Positions 8,571-17,622 are shown, numbered from the stretch's first letter. The stretch: 64,000 nt of DNA from Rhodovastum sp963804495 (GCA_963804495.1 CAWDQN010000006.1:1-64000), one strand, 5' to 3'. Made by a program: numbers and translations. Notes: generated by a model not told the origin, from the letters alone.

Positions 8571-9026
8571 TCAGCCGTTCTTAAAAACGCCTCGGATCGT
8601 CTCATAAACGAATTTTCCTGCCTCAGTGCATACCAGAGACCACCGCACTAAAACGGGAAACAATAAGAGTCCTATAATACCGATACCGGCGAAAACCGAA
8701 AATTCATCCCATAAATCCCGCAGAGTTCTATTTTTATTTGCGTCAGTGCGCTTATTGTGTTCTATCCAAGTGTCCAATTTATCAGACGCGTATACAAGTG
8801 TGCAGTCCATGGCGATTTTCGCAGGTGCATCCATTATCGAAGTGTAAAGCCACCGACAATCATTTCCTAGGTCTGTCTTTCCTACCTGCCTTCCCCAATC
8901 CATGGCGGATGAAAGAACGACTAGAAGTATGATCGGTGGAGTAACCCCTATCGTCCATGCGATCACCCCTTGCAAAAAGGGAGGCTCCTGCGGGGCCGGT
9001 AGTCCCGGCGAAGGCTTTTCACCCAT
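8571..9026 (-). CDS. Small two-helix membrane protein, unknown function
   Basis: 151 residues from ATG at 9026 with GTGAGG about five bases upstream. Two membrane segments are visible (about residues 20-42 and 112-132), separated by a polar, Cys-containing segment of about 65 residues. This is a hairpin topology with the middle domain outside or inside. The gene converges on the hypothetical gene at 7942-8556 with only 14 bases between stops. GC content is low for the window. No homologous family comes to mind. Confidence 0.55.
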   Translation of the reverse strand: MGEKPSPGLPAPQEPPFLQGVIAWTIGVTPPIILLVVLSSAMDWGRQVGKTDLGNDCRWLYTSIMDAPAKIAMDCTLVYASDKLDTWIEHNKRTDANKNRTLRDLWDEFSVFAGIGIIGLLLFPVLVRWSLVCTEAGKFVYETIRGVFKNG

Positions 9027-9511
9027 GATGCCTCACTAGGATCACGTCTTTAGAAAGGCCAGGATAGCACGTTTGGCGGCATGCGGCGCGCGCAGGTGGA
9101 TTGCCGGTCGAATGTGACGCCTCTGCATAAGGCGCGATAAGGGTTTCGTTATCCCGTCTGGTTTTCGCCCGCTTCAGGTCGGCAGCGGGCCGTCGCCTGC
9201 ACCCAAGCAAGGAGGGAGGGCTTCAGCCCACCGTCGCATGTTGCCCGGCAGGTTTGCGTTGGTGGGCTGACGCCCACTCTACAGGATCAGCGGGGGCGTT
9301 GAAGCTCTCGCATTGCAAAGCGGCCGGTCCGCTCCCGGCCAAGGCCCGCCGGCAGCGGTCGCCGGAAACCGCCCGCAATGCCCGCTCATGGGTGAGGTGC
9401 GGCCGTCCCTGAACCGACCCGTTCTGGCCGCTGTCCACCGTTTGCCGACACGCAAACCGAGGGGCCGCCGAGGCTTCCGGCCAGGGGCAGGCTGGTGTAG
9501 ATGCCTGCGCC
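9027..9511. other. Intergenic, no gene seen
   Basis: This 485-base gap separates the accessory patch from the his operon. It contains an inverted motif pair (GGGCTTCAGCCCACC near 9218 and GGTGGGCTGACGCCC near 9261) and several weak inverted repeats, but no convincing reading frame or promoter. Confidence 0.5.
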
Positions 9512-10204
9512 ATGACCGCCGCATTCCCGTCCGCCGCCCTGGAGCCGGAAGCCACCGGCCCGCTTATTCTGGCGTTGCCCAAGGGGCGCATCCTGCAGGA
9601 ATGCGCCCCTTTGCTGGCGCGCGCCGGGATCCGCCCGCACCCCGAACTCGCCAACGAAGACAGCAGGATGCTGCGCTTTCCCACCGACGACCCGGCGCTG
9701 GACGTGGTGCGGGTGCGCAGCTTCGACGTGGCCACCTTCGTCGCCTTCGGCGCCGCCCAGCTTGGCATCTGCGGCGCCGACGTGCTGATGGAGTTCGACT
9801 ACCCGGAAATTTACGCCCCGCTCGACCTGGGGATCGGCGCCTGCCGGGTGTCGGTGGCCGAGCCGCGCGCGACCGCCGGCAGCGACGACCCCCGCACCTG
9901 GAGCCGGGTGCGGGTGGCGACCAAATACCCCAACGTCGCCCGCCGCCATTACGCCGCGCGCGGCATCAACGCCGACGTGGTGCATCTGAACGGGGCGATG
10001 GAGCTGGCCCCCGGACTGGGCCTGACCCGGCTGATCGTCGATCTGGTGGCCACCGGCTCGACGCTGAAGGCGAACGGGCTGGTGGAGACCGAGGTGATCG
10101 CCCATGTCACCAGCCGGCTGATCGTCAACCGCACCGCGCTGAAGACGCGGCCCGAGCAGGTCGGCGGCTGGATCGCGCGGTTCCGCGCGGCGCTGGCGGG
10201 GTGA
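9512..10204 (+). CDS. hisG: ATP phosphoribosyltransferase, short form
   Basis: 230 residues. It catalyses the first step of histidine synthesis, joining ATP and PRPP. Landmarks are LILALPKGRIL near residue 18, the VRSFDVATFVAFGAAQLGI region, and the PRPP-binding-type segment DLVATGSTLKANGL at about 180-195. The protein ends soon after this, so it lacks the C-terminal regulatory domain. That is the short HisG form, which normally needs the HisZ partner; no hisZ is in the window. hisD follows after 10 bases. Confidence 0.95.
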   Translation: MTAAFPSAALEPEATGPLILALPKGRILQECAPLLARAGIRPHPELANEDSRMLRFPTDDPALDVVRVRSFDVATFVAFGAAQLGICGADVLMEFDYPEIYAPLDLGIGACRVSVAEPRATAGSDDPRTWSRVRVATKYPNVARRHYAARGINADVVHLNGAMELAPGLGLTRLIVDLVATGSTLKANGLVETEVIAHVTSRLIVNRTALKTRPEQVGGWIARFRAALAG

Positions 10205-10214
10205 GCAGGCGCCC

Positions 10215-11508
10215 ATGATCCGCCTGAGCACCGCCGCCGCCGGCTTCGAGGCGGCATTCCGCGCCCTGCTCGAGCAGGCCCGCGAGACCACCGAATGCGT
10301 GGATGCCGCCGTCGCCGCCATCATCGCCGAGGTGCGCGCCGGCGGCGATGCGGCGCTGTGTGAGCTGACGCGTCGCTTCGACAACATGGCGATCACCCCC
10401 GACCGCCTGCGCATCGGCGCCGAGGAGATCGAGGCGGCGGTGGCCGCCGTGCCGGCCGAACTGCACGCGGCGCTCGATCTCGCCGCCACCCGCATCGAGA
10501 CATTCCACCGCGCCCAGCTTCCCGCCGATCTGCGCATGACCGACGCCGAGGGCCTGACGCTGGGCATGCGCTGGACCGCGCTCGAACTCGGTCGGGCTGT
10601 ATGTGCCGGGGGGCAAGGCCGCTTATCCGTCGTCGGTGCTGATGAACGCCATTCCGGCCCGCGCCGCCGGCGTGGCACGCATCGCCATGTGCGTGCCGAC
10701 GCCGGGCGGGGTCCTGAACCCGCTGGTGCTGGCCGCGGCACGCCGCGCCGGGGTGGCGGAAATCTACCGGGTCGGGGGCGCGCAGGCGATCGCCGCGCTG
10801 GCCTGGGGCACCGCCAGCATCGCCCCGGTGGACCGCATCGTCGGCCCCGGCAACGCCTACGTGGCCGAAGCCAAGCGCCAGGTGTTCGGCCGCGTCGGCA
10901 TCGACAGCATCGCCGGCCCCTCGGAAGTGGTGGTGATCGCCGACGCCGCCCAGGACGCGCGCCTTGTCGCCATCGACCTGCTCGCGCAGGCCGAGCACGA
11001 CGAGGCGGCGCAGTCCATCCTGATCACCGATGACGCCGGCCTCGCCGACGCGGTGGCCGACGCGGTCGCCGCCGAACTGCCCACCCTGCCGCGCGCCGCC
11101 ATCGCCGGCGCCTCGTGGGAGCGGCACGGCGCCATCATCGTGGTGCGCGACTGGGAGGAAGCGGCGGCGCTGGCCGACCGTCTGGCGCCCGAGCACCTGC
11201 AGATCATGACCGCCGACCCGGCCGCGCTATTCGCGCGCATCCGCCATGCCGGCGCCGCCTTCCTCGGCGGGTTCTGCCCGGAAGCGCTGGGCGACTACGT
11301 GGCGGGGCCGAACCACGTGCTGCCCACCGGGCGTACGGCGCGCTTTGCCTCCGGTCTGTCGGTGTTCGATTTTCTCAAGCGCACGACCTGGATGGCCGGC
11401 GATCGGGAGGCGCTGCGCCGGGTTGGGCCGGCGGCGGTTGCCCTGGCGGAGGCCGAGGGGTTGCAGGCGCATGGGCGCAGCATGTCCGTGCGGATGGGAA
11501 ACAGGTAA
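10215..11508 (+). CDS. hisD: Histidinol dehydrogenase, frame broken near 10587
   Basis: The last enzyme of histidine synthesis, a two-step NAD-dependent oxidation of histidinol. The first frame runs to GLTLGMRWTALE. One extra base at about 10587-10589 then shifts it. Removing that base gives SVGLYVPGGKAAYPSS and the rest is fully conserved: GVAEIYRVGGAQAIAALAWG, GPGNAYVAEAK, QAEHDEAAQS, GPNHVLPTG. The restored length is about 430 residues, the family norm. hisD is required for histidine prototrophy and both halves are pristine, so I read the break as a sequencing error. It is co-transcribed with hisG. Confidence 0.92.
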
Positions 11509-11595
11509 GCGAACGCCAGAGGTCCGCTTTGGACCCGCCCCAGCGCGCAGCGCGCCTTCGCGCGACGGCACGGCGGCCCCCTGAACCCCGCACTG

Positions 11596-11635
11596 AGGGC
11601 GCCAGGCTGGGGGCGCCAGGCTGAGGACGCCAGGG
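11596..11635 (+). repeat. Short degenerate tandem repeat GGCGCCAGGCTG
   Basis: Three consecutive copies of a 13-15 base unit containing CGCCAGG lie between hisD and infA. Significance is unknown. Confidence 0.5.
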
Positions 11636-11737
11636 CCGGGCACTGGCGTACCTTCCCTCGCTTGACCCGCCATTACCGGATGCTCATGTTGCGCCCACTC
11701 TGGCGCCGCCCCGGCACCAACACAACAAAGGATGTGC

Positions 11738-11956
11738 ATGTCGAAAGAAGACATGATCGAGTTCAGCGGCACCGTGACGGAACTGCTCCCGAACGCCATG
11801 TTCCGCGTGAAGCTCGATAACGAACACGTGATCCTGGCACATACCAGCGGCAAGATGCGCAAGAATCGCATCCGCGTGCTGGCAGGCGATCGCGTGAATG
11901 TCGAAATGACCCCGTACGATCTGTCCAAGGGCCGGATCACGTTCCGATTCAAGTGA
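11738..11956 (+). CDS. infA: Translation initiation factor IF-1
   Basis: 72 residues, a single S1/OB-fold domain that binds the ribosomal A site during initiation. MSKEDMIEFSGTVTELLPNA and NEHVILAHTSGKMRKNRIRV are textbook IF-1. The ATG at 11738 is preferred over the one two codons earlier because AAAGGA sits five bases upstream of it and the usual N-terminus MSKED results. The C-terminal YDLSKGRITFRFK is intact. Confidence 0.97.
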   Translation: MSKEDMIEFSGTVTELLPNAMFRVKLDNEHVILAHTSGKMRKNRIRVLAGDRVNVEMTPYDLSKGRITFRFK

Positions 11957-11993
11957 TCTGGACGATCCAAGTAATCTGGTCGGTTCACGCACC

Positions 11994-12563
11994 CTGACCC
12001 GCCTGATCCTTGCGTCGGCCAGCCCGCGTCGGCTTGATCTGCTGGCCCAGATCGGCGTCCAACCCGATGCCATTGCCCCAACCGACATCGATGAGATTCC
12101 GCTGCGCGACGAATTGCCGCGCCAGGCGGTGTTGCGCCTCGCCCGCGCCAAGGCGGATGCCGCGGCCACGCCGGATGGTTTCGTCCTGGCGGCCGATACC
12201 GTGGTCGCCTGCGGCCGGCGCATCCTGCCCAAGGCCGAGACGGAAGCGCAGGCGCGTGCCTGCCTGACGCTGCTCTCCGGCCGCCGCCACCGGGTGCTGA
12301 CCGCGGTGGTGCTGGTGGCCCCGGACGGACGCCGCGCCGAACGGCTGGCAGAAAGCGTGGTGGGATTTGCCCGCCTGACCGAGCCGCAACTGCGCGCCTA
12401 TCTGGAAAGCGCCGAATGGCGCGGCAAGGCCGGCGGTTACGCCATCCAGGGCCGGGCGGCGGCGCATGTGCGCTTCCTGTCCGGCAGCTATTCCAATGTG
12501 GTCGGGCTGCCGCTGTTCGAGACCGCGAACCTGCTGCGCGGCCTCGGTTACAGACTGCCGTGA
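11994..12563 (+). CDS. maf: Maf-family nucleoside triphosphate pyrophosphatase
   Basis: About 189 residues. It hydrolyses modified or non-canonical nucleoside triphosphates. TRLILASASPRRLDLLAQIG is the canonical Maf N-terminus, followed by ADTVVACGRRILPKAETEAQ, the SGRRHRVLTAV segment and GKAGGYAIQGRAA. No ATG, GTG or TTG exists in this frame between the previous in-frame stop (11907) and the conserved N-terminus. The best start is CTG at 11994, which gives the expected first residues. Either a CTG start is used or an ATG was mutated or misread. Its stop overlaps the GTG of the next gene. Confidence 0.85.
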   Translation: MTRLILASASPRRLDLLAQIGVQPDAIAPTDIDEIPLRDELPRQAVLRLARAKADAAATPDGFVLAADTVVACGRRILPKAETEAQARACLTLLSGRRHRVLTAVVLVAPDGRRAERLAESVVGFARLTEPQLRAYLESAEWRGKAGGYAIQGRAAAHVRFLSGSYSNVVGLPLFETANLLRGLGYRLP

Positions 12564-13667
12564 GGCTGCTGGCGGCTTGCAGCCCCGGCGAAATCCGCGT
12601 CGCCGCGGTCGATGAGTTCGGGGCTGGTCGACTACGCCATCTGGCGGCCCGGCATGCCGGACGGCGTTGGCGATCTGCACCGGGGCCGCATCACCGCCCG
12701 GGTGCCGGCCATGGCGGGGGCCTTCGTGGGCTTGGAAGGCACTGGGGACGGGTTTCTGCCGGACAGCGAGGGTGGTTCCGGCCTCTCCGAGGGACAGGCG
12801 CTGGCGGTGCGCGTCGTGCGTGCCGCCCAGGGCGGCAAGGGCCCGCGCCTGACCGCGCGCCTGGGCGCCTGCGAACAGGCGCTGGTGGGCACCGGCCCCC
12901 CTGCCTTGCTGCGGCGCGGTCCGGGCGCGGTGCAGCGCCTGGCGGCGCTGCACCCGGACGCGCCGGTCTACGTCGATGATGCCGCGGTCGCGGCGGCGCT
13001 GCGACCGGTGCTGGGCGAGCGGCTTCGCCTGGTGCGCGCCGCCTTCGATGATGACCTGGCGGCGGCTTCGGCGTCGCTCGCGGAGCCGGAAGCAGCCCTT
13101 CCTGGCGGCGCGTGGCTGAGTGTGCACCCAACACCGGCACTGACGGCGATCGACGTGGATCTCGGGGCGGCGACCGGCGTTCGGAGCGGCAAGGCGCGCA
13201 CCCAGTTCGCCGCCAACCTGGCGTTGCTGCCTTGCCTCGTCCGGCAGATCCGCCTGCGCAACCTGTCCGGGGCCATTCTGGTCGATTTCGGCGGTGTGGC
13301 GGTGTCGCGCCGCGCCCGGCTCGGACCGGAGCTGCAGGCGGTGCTCGCCACCGATCCGCTGGCGCCGCGCCTGCTGGGGTTTACCGCGTTGGGCTTGGCC
13401 GAAATCCTCCGCCCGCGTGTGCATCCGCCGCTGCATGACATGTTGGCCGGCCCGCATGCCGCGGGGCTCGCGGCGCTGCGCGCCGCCGATGCGGCAGTGG
13501 CGGCGCGTCCTCACCGCGCTCCGGTGGTACGCGCAGCACCGGCCGTGGAGGCCGCGTTGCGCGCCGACCCCGTTGCCCAGGGGGACTGGCAGCGCCGCAC
13601 CGGACGCGGCTTCCCCGTGCGCGCCGACCCGACCCTGTCCGCCTGTGCCTGGAGCCTCGATGCATGA
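12560..13667 (+). CDS. Ribonuclease E/G-like protein, frame broken at 12620-12623
   Basis: The GTG at 12560 overlaps the maf stop and begins VRLLAACSPGEIRVAAVDEF. An extra G in the GGGG run at 12620-12623 then breaks the frame. Removing it joins to GLVDYAIWRPGMPDGVGDLH and the S1-like RITARVPAMAGAFVGLE segment, typical of the short RNase E/G-like proteins beside maf and yacG in alphaproteobacteria. Restored length is about 368 residues. It lacks the long C-terminal scaffold and Zn-link of full RNase E. GGVAVSRRARLGPEL occupies the catalytic-domain region, but the metal-binding aspartates are poorly conserved, so activity is uncertain. Confidence 0.8.
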
Positions 13668-13858
13668 GCAAGCACCCCACTGCTGAGAACGCCGCACCGT
13701 CCTGTCCGATCTGCGGCAAGCCGGTGGCGCAGCAGGTCCGGCCATTTTGCAGCGCCCGCTGCGCCGACATCGATCTTGGCCGCTGGTTCAGCGAGACCTA
13801 CCGGGTTCCTGCAGAGCCGGCGGAAGAGTTGCCGTCCGATGACGATTTGGCGGGTTGA
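13664..13858 (+). CDS. yacG: DNA gyrase inhibitor / zinc-binding protein YacG
   Basis: 64 residues. Four zinc-binding cysteines sit in CPICGKP and FCSARCADIDLGRW, exactly the YacG signature, followed by the acidic tail. In Escherichia coli YacG binds GyrB and blocks DNA binding. The ATG overlaps the stop of the RNase-like gene (ATGA), so the maf, RNase and yacG genes are translationally coupled. tRNA-Phe follows 51 bases later. Confidence 0.93.
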   Translation: MSKHPTAENAAPSCPICGKPVAQQVRPFCSARCADIDLGRWFSETYRVPAEPAEELPSDDDLAG

Positions 13859-13909
13859 TCGCGCTGCCGCACTGGGCTATCTCCGCCGCCTCCGACGCGT
13901 CGGCGCCGG

Positions 13910-13985
13910 GCCCAGGTAGCTCAGTTGGTAGAGCATGCGACTGAAAATCGCAGTGTCGGTGGTTCGATCCCGCCCCTGGGCACCA
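13910..13985 (+). tRNA. tRNA-Phe (anticodon GAA)
   Basis: A 76-base cloverleaf with encoded CCA. The acceptor stem is GCCCAGG/CCTGGGC, the D-arm is AGCTCAGTTGGTAGAGC, the anticodon loop is CTGAAAA with GAA, and the T-arm is GGTTCGATCC. Confidence 0.97.
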
Positions 13986-14109
13986 TGATTGCCTCCATTA
14001 AACCGGTCGGCTCGATGCAAGCTTAAGCTGGGCATGGTGCCGTTAAGACGTTGCACAGGTGCACCTCACTGCAGCGGTGAGGGCGTTTCCGGCCGGACGA
14101 CCCGCCCTG

Positions 14110-14138
14110 CCGAGGGGGCATGACCCTCGGTCTTTCTT
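14110..14138 (+). terminator. Rho-independent terminator after the tRNA-Phe block
   Basis: A 7-bp perfect stem CCGAGGG/CCCTCGG with a 7-base loop is followed by TCTTTCTT. It lies eight bases before the IS3-family element. Confidence 0.65.
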
Positions 14139-14212
14139 ATGGGGGTTGAGGTGGACCCCGGATCCTGGACAGTCGGATAAGCTTATCCCGACCGGATAGG
14201 GAACGACGTGGC

Positions 14213-14497
14213 ATGAGTGGGGAGCGGAAACGCTACTCGGCGGATTTCAAGGCGAAGGTTGCACTGGAGGCGATCCGGGGCGAGCTGACGATTGCGCAGC
14301 TGGTGAGCAAGCATGGGGTACACCAGACGCTGATCAACGGCTGGAAGAAACATGCTCTGGAAGGGATGGTCAGCGTCTTCTCGGGTCGGGCGGAAGCGGC
14401 CGAGCGGGATCGCGAGGAAGAGCTCGGGAAGCTGCACGCGAAGATCGGCCAACTGGTGGTGGAACGGGATTTTTTGCGCAAGGCCTCCGGTCGTTGA
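14213..14497 (+). CDS. IS3-family transposase OrfA
   Basis: 94 residues, the DNA-binding subunit. RYSADFKAKVALEAIRGE and IAQLVSKHGVHQTLINGWKK form the helix-turn-helix that recognises the element ends. A leucine-zipper-like helix follows at about 62-88. It ends VVERDFLRKASGR. The sequence GATTTTTTGCGC at 14469-14480 lies inside the overlap with the -1 frame and is the probable slip site that makes the OrfAB transposase. Confidence 0.92.
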   Translation: MSGERKRYSADFKAKVALEAIRGELTIAQLVSKHGVHQTLINGWKKHALEGMVSVFSGRAEAAERDREEELGKLHAKIGQLVVERDFLRKASGR

Positions 14498-15351
14498 GTG
14501 TCGGGCGGAGGCGAGAGATGATCGAACCTGAACATCCGCGTCTATCGATCGTACGGCAGTGCGAATTGGTTTCGATAAGCCGGTCTTCGTACTATGAACA
14601 GGCGTGCGATGAGATCCCGCTGAACTTGACACTGATGCGGATCATCGATGAGCAGTTCTTGCAGACGCCGTGGTATGGCAGCCGCCAGATGGCACGGCAT
14701 CTGCGACGACTGGGCCAGGAGGTTGGCCGCCAGCGGGCGAAGCAGCCGATGAGGAAGATGGGACTGGAAGCGGTCTACCAGCGACCGAAGACGACGGTTG
14801 CGCATCCGCAGCACAAGATCTGGCCCTATCTGCTGCGCAACAAGGTGATTGACCAGCCGAACCAGGTCTGGTGCGCGGACATCACCTACATTCCGATGCA
14901 GCGCGGGTTCCTGTATCTGGTGGCGGTGATGGACTGGAGCAGCTGGAAGGTATTGTCATGGCGGCTGTCGAACACGATGGATGTCGAATTCTGTAGGGAG
15001 GCATTAGAAGAGGCCTTGACTATACATGGCCGTCCTGGGATATCCAATACTGATCAGGGCAGCCAGTTCACCAGCCTGCGGTTTACTGAAGTGCTGATTG
15101 GGGCGGGTATCCAGGTTTCCATGGACGGCCGTGGGCGCTGGATGGACAACGTTTTCATCGAGCGGCTGTGGCGGTCACTGAAGTATGAGTGCGTCTACAT
15201 GAATGCCTTCGAGACCCGCAGCGAAGCGCGTGCTGGTCTGGGACGGTGGATCGAATACTACAACGCCGAGCGGCCACATTCGGCACTTGGCGGACGAACC
15301 CCGGCGGAAGCCCATGCAGGGCTGCCAGTCGGGCACAGGTTGGCGGCGTAG
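14494..15351 (+). CDS. IS3-family transposase OrfB (DDE integrase domain)
   Basis: 285 residues as an independent frame, but the -1 frame is already open upstream through the T6G run, so the natural product is probably an OrfAB fusion. The catalytic triad is visible: Asp in WCADITYIPM, Asp in NTDQGSQFTS, and Glu in FIERLWRSLKYECVY, with the usual 35-residue spacing to the Glu. The N-terminal HTH_21-like segment (PWYGSRQMARHLRR) and the C-terminal YYNAERPHSALGGRTPAE are standard. It looks complete. Confidence 0.93.
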   Translation: MSVGRRREMIEPEHPRLSIVRQCELVSISRSSYYEQACDEIPLNLTLMRIIDEQFLQTPWYGSRQMARHLRRLGQEVGRQRAKQPMRKMGLEAVYQRPKTTVAHPQHKIWPYLLRNKVIDQPNQVWCADITYIPMQRGFLYLVAVMDWSSWKVLSWRLSNTMDVEFCREALEEALTIHGRPGISNTDQGSQFTSLRFTEVLIGAGIQVSMDGRGRWMDNVFIERLWRSLKYECVYMNAFETRSEARAGLGRWIEYYNAERPHSALGGRTPAEAHAGLPVGHRLAA

Positions 15352-15540
15352 GGGTAACCCGGGCCAAGCTTATCGAGGCTGCCAAACTGTCCGGTGAATG
15401 GGGTCCACCTCAAAGGGCAGTCCGTGCTCGCCGCCCCCTGACGTTGCGCCGGGGGAGATGAGGAGCTATTTTGCTTGCCCGAGGCGGCCAACCATGGCAC
15501 AGTTTTGGTAGAAACGTTAGTTTATTCTTTTCGGTAGCGG

Positions 15541-16284
15541 ATGAACAAGCAAGAATCCCTCGAACTCTACGCAAGCGGCCGGGACGTTTGGAACGTATGG
15601 GCGAAGGCGCAGTTGCAGGAATTGCGCCACATCGTCAATGTCGGTCTCTGGAAATGGGAAACCTATCAGGGCGACGACAATTTCACCACCCCGGTTGCGC
15701 GAAGCTGGCATTACGAAAGCGCCGCCGACTTCAGCTACCATGAATTTGCTGAAATCCCCGATTTCAGCGGCTTTGTTTTCCCCGGCTTTGCCGGTTTCGT
15801 CGCCGCCAAGTTTCCTTTTGGCCTCCGTTTTGTCGGCGCGCGCGCCAACAGGGGCGTCTGTTTCAATTATGCCAAATTTGGCGCGCTCGCCGATTTCACC
15901 CAAGCTGAATTGTTCTCGGAAGGCTCTTTCACTGACACGGAATTCGCCGGCGAGGCGCGCTTCGAGCGATGCCGATTCTCGCCCGCCGAGTTCGAGCCAC
16001 AAATGAGCGGACACGCCGATTTTTCCGACGCCAAATTCGCCGGCATTGCCAATTTTCGCGCCGCGAACTTCGCGTCGACGGCGGTATTGGCCGACACGCA
16101 ATTCCTCGGGCCTGCACTGTTCGACAGAGCGGTTTTCGGGGGCTTGGTTTTTCTGGCGAGGACAAGGTTTGCGAGCGACGTCTCTTTCCACAATGCCGTA
16201 CTCTCCCCCGCCACGGATTTTTCATCCGTCTCCTTCGCCGTGCCGCCGACAGGACTTCGCGGTGATTGGAAGCGGAAACCGTGA
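15541..16284 (+). CDS. Pentapeptide-repeat protein
   Basis: 247 residues from ATG at 15541, 128 bases after the IS right end. From about residue 70 onward there is a regular five-residue pattern with aromatic or small residues at the core position (FSGFVFPGFAGFVAAKFPFG, FSDAKFAGIANFRAANF), giving a right-handed quadrilateral beta-helix of roughly 30 coils. No signal peptide or membrane segment is seen. Pentapeptide proteins include gyrase-protecting DNA mimics, but this one uses F/A-rich repeats of the broad uncharacterised type, so no function is claimed. Its position beside an IS and its isolated transcription suggest an accessory gene. Confidence 0.8.
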   Translation: MNKQESLELYASGRDVWNVWAKAQLQELRHIVNVGLWKWETYQGDDNFTTPVARSWHYESAADFSYHEFAEIPDFSGFVFPGFAGFVAAKFPFGLRFVGARANRGVCFNYAKFGALADFTQAELFSEGSFTDTEFAGEARFERCRFSPAEFEPQMSGHADFSDAKFAGIANFRAANFASTAVLADTQFLGPALFDRAVFGGLVFLARTRFASDVSFHNAVLSPATDFSSVSFAVPPTGLRGDWKRKP

Positions 16285-16583
16285 TATAGTGCAAGTAATC
16301 GCCCTCGATTTCCTCGTGCCGGATCTCCACCTCACACCGTTCCCCTTCCACGCGCGAGCTCGACCGCCCGGCGTGCCGGCTCAATGCCCCTGACTCGACT
16401 TGAACATGACTTTGACGAACTCTTTAATTTCAAACGTAAATCCGGGAAATTCAGCAAGGGTAGGGTGCAGTGCCGCTTGGCACTGCACCACCTTTTGGCC
16501 GTCATGGGACGTGCCCGAATCCCGTCGAGTTCCCGAAACTCTTGCGTGTGGAGCGAAAGCCCCGCTCAAGGTGGAAAACCGAC
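16285..16583. other. Intergenic, nothing recognised
   Basis: Between the convergent pentapeptide and nucleotidyltransferase genes. Short open frames on both strands have no recognisable content. A short inverted motif GTGCAGTGCCGCTTGGCACTGCAC at 16465-16488 could form a hairpin (9-bp arms) at the end of either gene. Confidence 0.45.
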
Positions 16584-17123
16584 CTACGCTTCGACCTTCC
16601 GCAACAGAGGCCAGGAGGTAGCCCAATTTTTCTGTCGAAGCCGTTCCTCATAGATGTGCCGCTTCTCGGCGGAAAAGCGTGGCGTCGGACGGAGCACGAG
16701 TGTCAGCAAATCGTCGAGACCAAATGGTGCCGCAATCTCGCAACTCTCCGCGCTGCGCCATCGAGCGGCCACCGCCGTCGCAGTCTCGGGCCAGTGGCGC
16801 ATCGCATCCACAGCGCAAGCATATGGACCGTCGCCATTGCGGTGATGCATCCGCGCCTGATTTTTCACCGACCACCGAACGGACGGCTCCGCTGCACGGA
16901 GCGCCGCCTCGATCCTAAGGTCCTCGGCGGGGTCGATTCGGTGAGCATCATAGTAAATTACATCGACATCGCCGACCGGCGGCGATGGCGACCGCTGGTG
17001 CAAGTGGTCCCACACGGCATTTCTGACAAATCCCGCGCCAACCCAGCCGTCGGGCAGGCCGAGTTCACGCACCACGTCCAGAAGACGCCAGCGAAGCGGG
17101 TCGGCATGAAGTATTTCACTCAC
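16584..17123 (-). CDS. Nucleotidyltransferase-family protein (NTP_transf_6 / DUF925)
   Basis: About 179 residues from the GTG at 17123, chosen because VSEILHADPLRWRLLDVV is the expected N-terminus of this family. An in-frame upstream ATG at 17282 adds 53 residues without family likeness. WVGAGFVRNAVWDHLH, the GDVDVIYYD metal-binding aspartate motif, WSVKNQARMHHRNGDGPY and HWPETATAV are hallmark blocks. Substrate is unknown for the family. It converges on the pentapeptide gene and faces away from the small gene at 17185. Confidence 0.82.
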   Translation of the reverse strand: MSEILHADPLRWRLLDVVRELGLPDGWVGAGFVRNAVWDHLHQRSPSPPVGDVDVIYYDAHRIDPAEDLRIEAALRAAEPSVRWSVKNQARMHHRNGDGPYACAVDAMRHWPETATAVAARWRSAESCEIAAPFGLDDLLTLVLRPTPRFSAEKRHIYEERLRQKNWATSWPLLRKVEA

Positions 17124-17184
17124 CCGAGCGCAACCATTCACTTCCGAAAGGTCCCGAAAGGTAGCGCATACGTTCAACGGCCCG

Positions 17185-17622
17185 TTGACAAAATCGCTGC
17201 AGCAAGCCGTAGGGCGTAAAAGCGAAGCGTGTTTCCCCCTCTTGCATTTCGGCCCAGGCTCTCCTGCCGCGAGAGCGCCCAACTCTTTACTGCAGTTCCC
17301 ATGGCTTGACCGGGTGCAGTGGTTCTCTTCTCCTCAGGAGGTGGAGCCGCACGAGGTTTTGAAAGCCACGCAACGGCTGCTGCCAATAATGGACAATCTT
17401 GTGCCTGATTGTATTACGGCATTGGATGCCATCACTAACCCTTGGTTTTACGTTCGCCATAGAGAGCGTTGCAAATATAGAGGGAATAAATACGCGTTCT
17501 GGTCTGCAAAATTGAGCGGCCGCAATTTTACAGACCTCCCGGACCGCGAAAAGAAAATTGTTCTGTCTGAGTTAACGCTCTACGAATCCTTTCATTGCGA
17601 ATATTGGACAAACCGTTCTTGA
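17185..17622 (+). CDS. Hypothetical protein, uncertain start
   Basis: 145 codons if read from ATG 17185. The part after about residue 50 looks more protein-like: EVLKATQRLLPIMDNLVPD, NPWFYVRHRERCKYRGNKYA, and an acidic helix to YESFHCEYWTNRS. A start at the ATG at 17389 is also possible. The 3' half is AT-richer than the neighbours, consistent with imported DNA. No family is recognised. It is divergent from the nucleotidyltransferase gene. Evidence is limited to an open frame with plausible composition. Confidence 0.35.
   Translation: MTKSLQQAVGRKSEACFPLLHFGPGSPAARAPNSLLQFPWLDRVQWFSSPQEVEPHEVLKATQRLLPIMDNLVPDCITALDAITNPWFYVRHRERCKYRGNKYAFWSAKLSGRNFTDLPDREKKIVLSELTLYESFHCEYWTNRS

Larger units (their letters stand above)
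14146..15413 (+). mobile_element. Complete IS3-family insertion sequence
   Basis: About 1.27 kb with terminal inverted repeats. The left end TTGAGGTGGACCCC (14146-14159) matches the reverse complement of the right end (15400-15413) perfectly over 14 bases, and GGACAGT recurs further in on both sides. It carries two consecutive overlapping frames, orfA and orfB, with the second in the -1 frame. No clear target duplication is seen beside the ends; the flanks read GGGGG on the left and AGGGC on the right. Both ORFs are intact, so it may still be active. Confidence 0.9.

Noticed and set aside
9386..10741. Long minus-strand open frames across hisG and hisD
   Set aside because: They are GC-rich antisense shadows of the his genes with Ala/Arg/Pro-only composition and no family likeness.
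11985..13745. A 586-codon minus-strand frame over maf, RNase-like and yacG genes
   Set aside because: Antisense to three conserved genes and to the tRNA-proximal operon, with no domain likeness.
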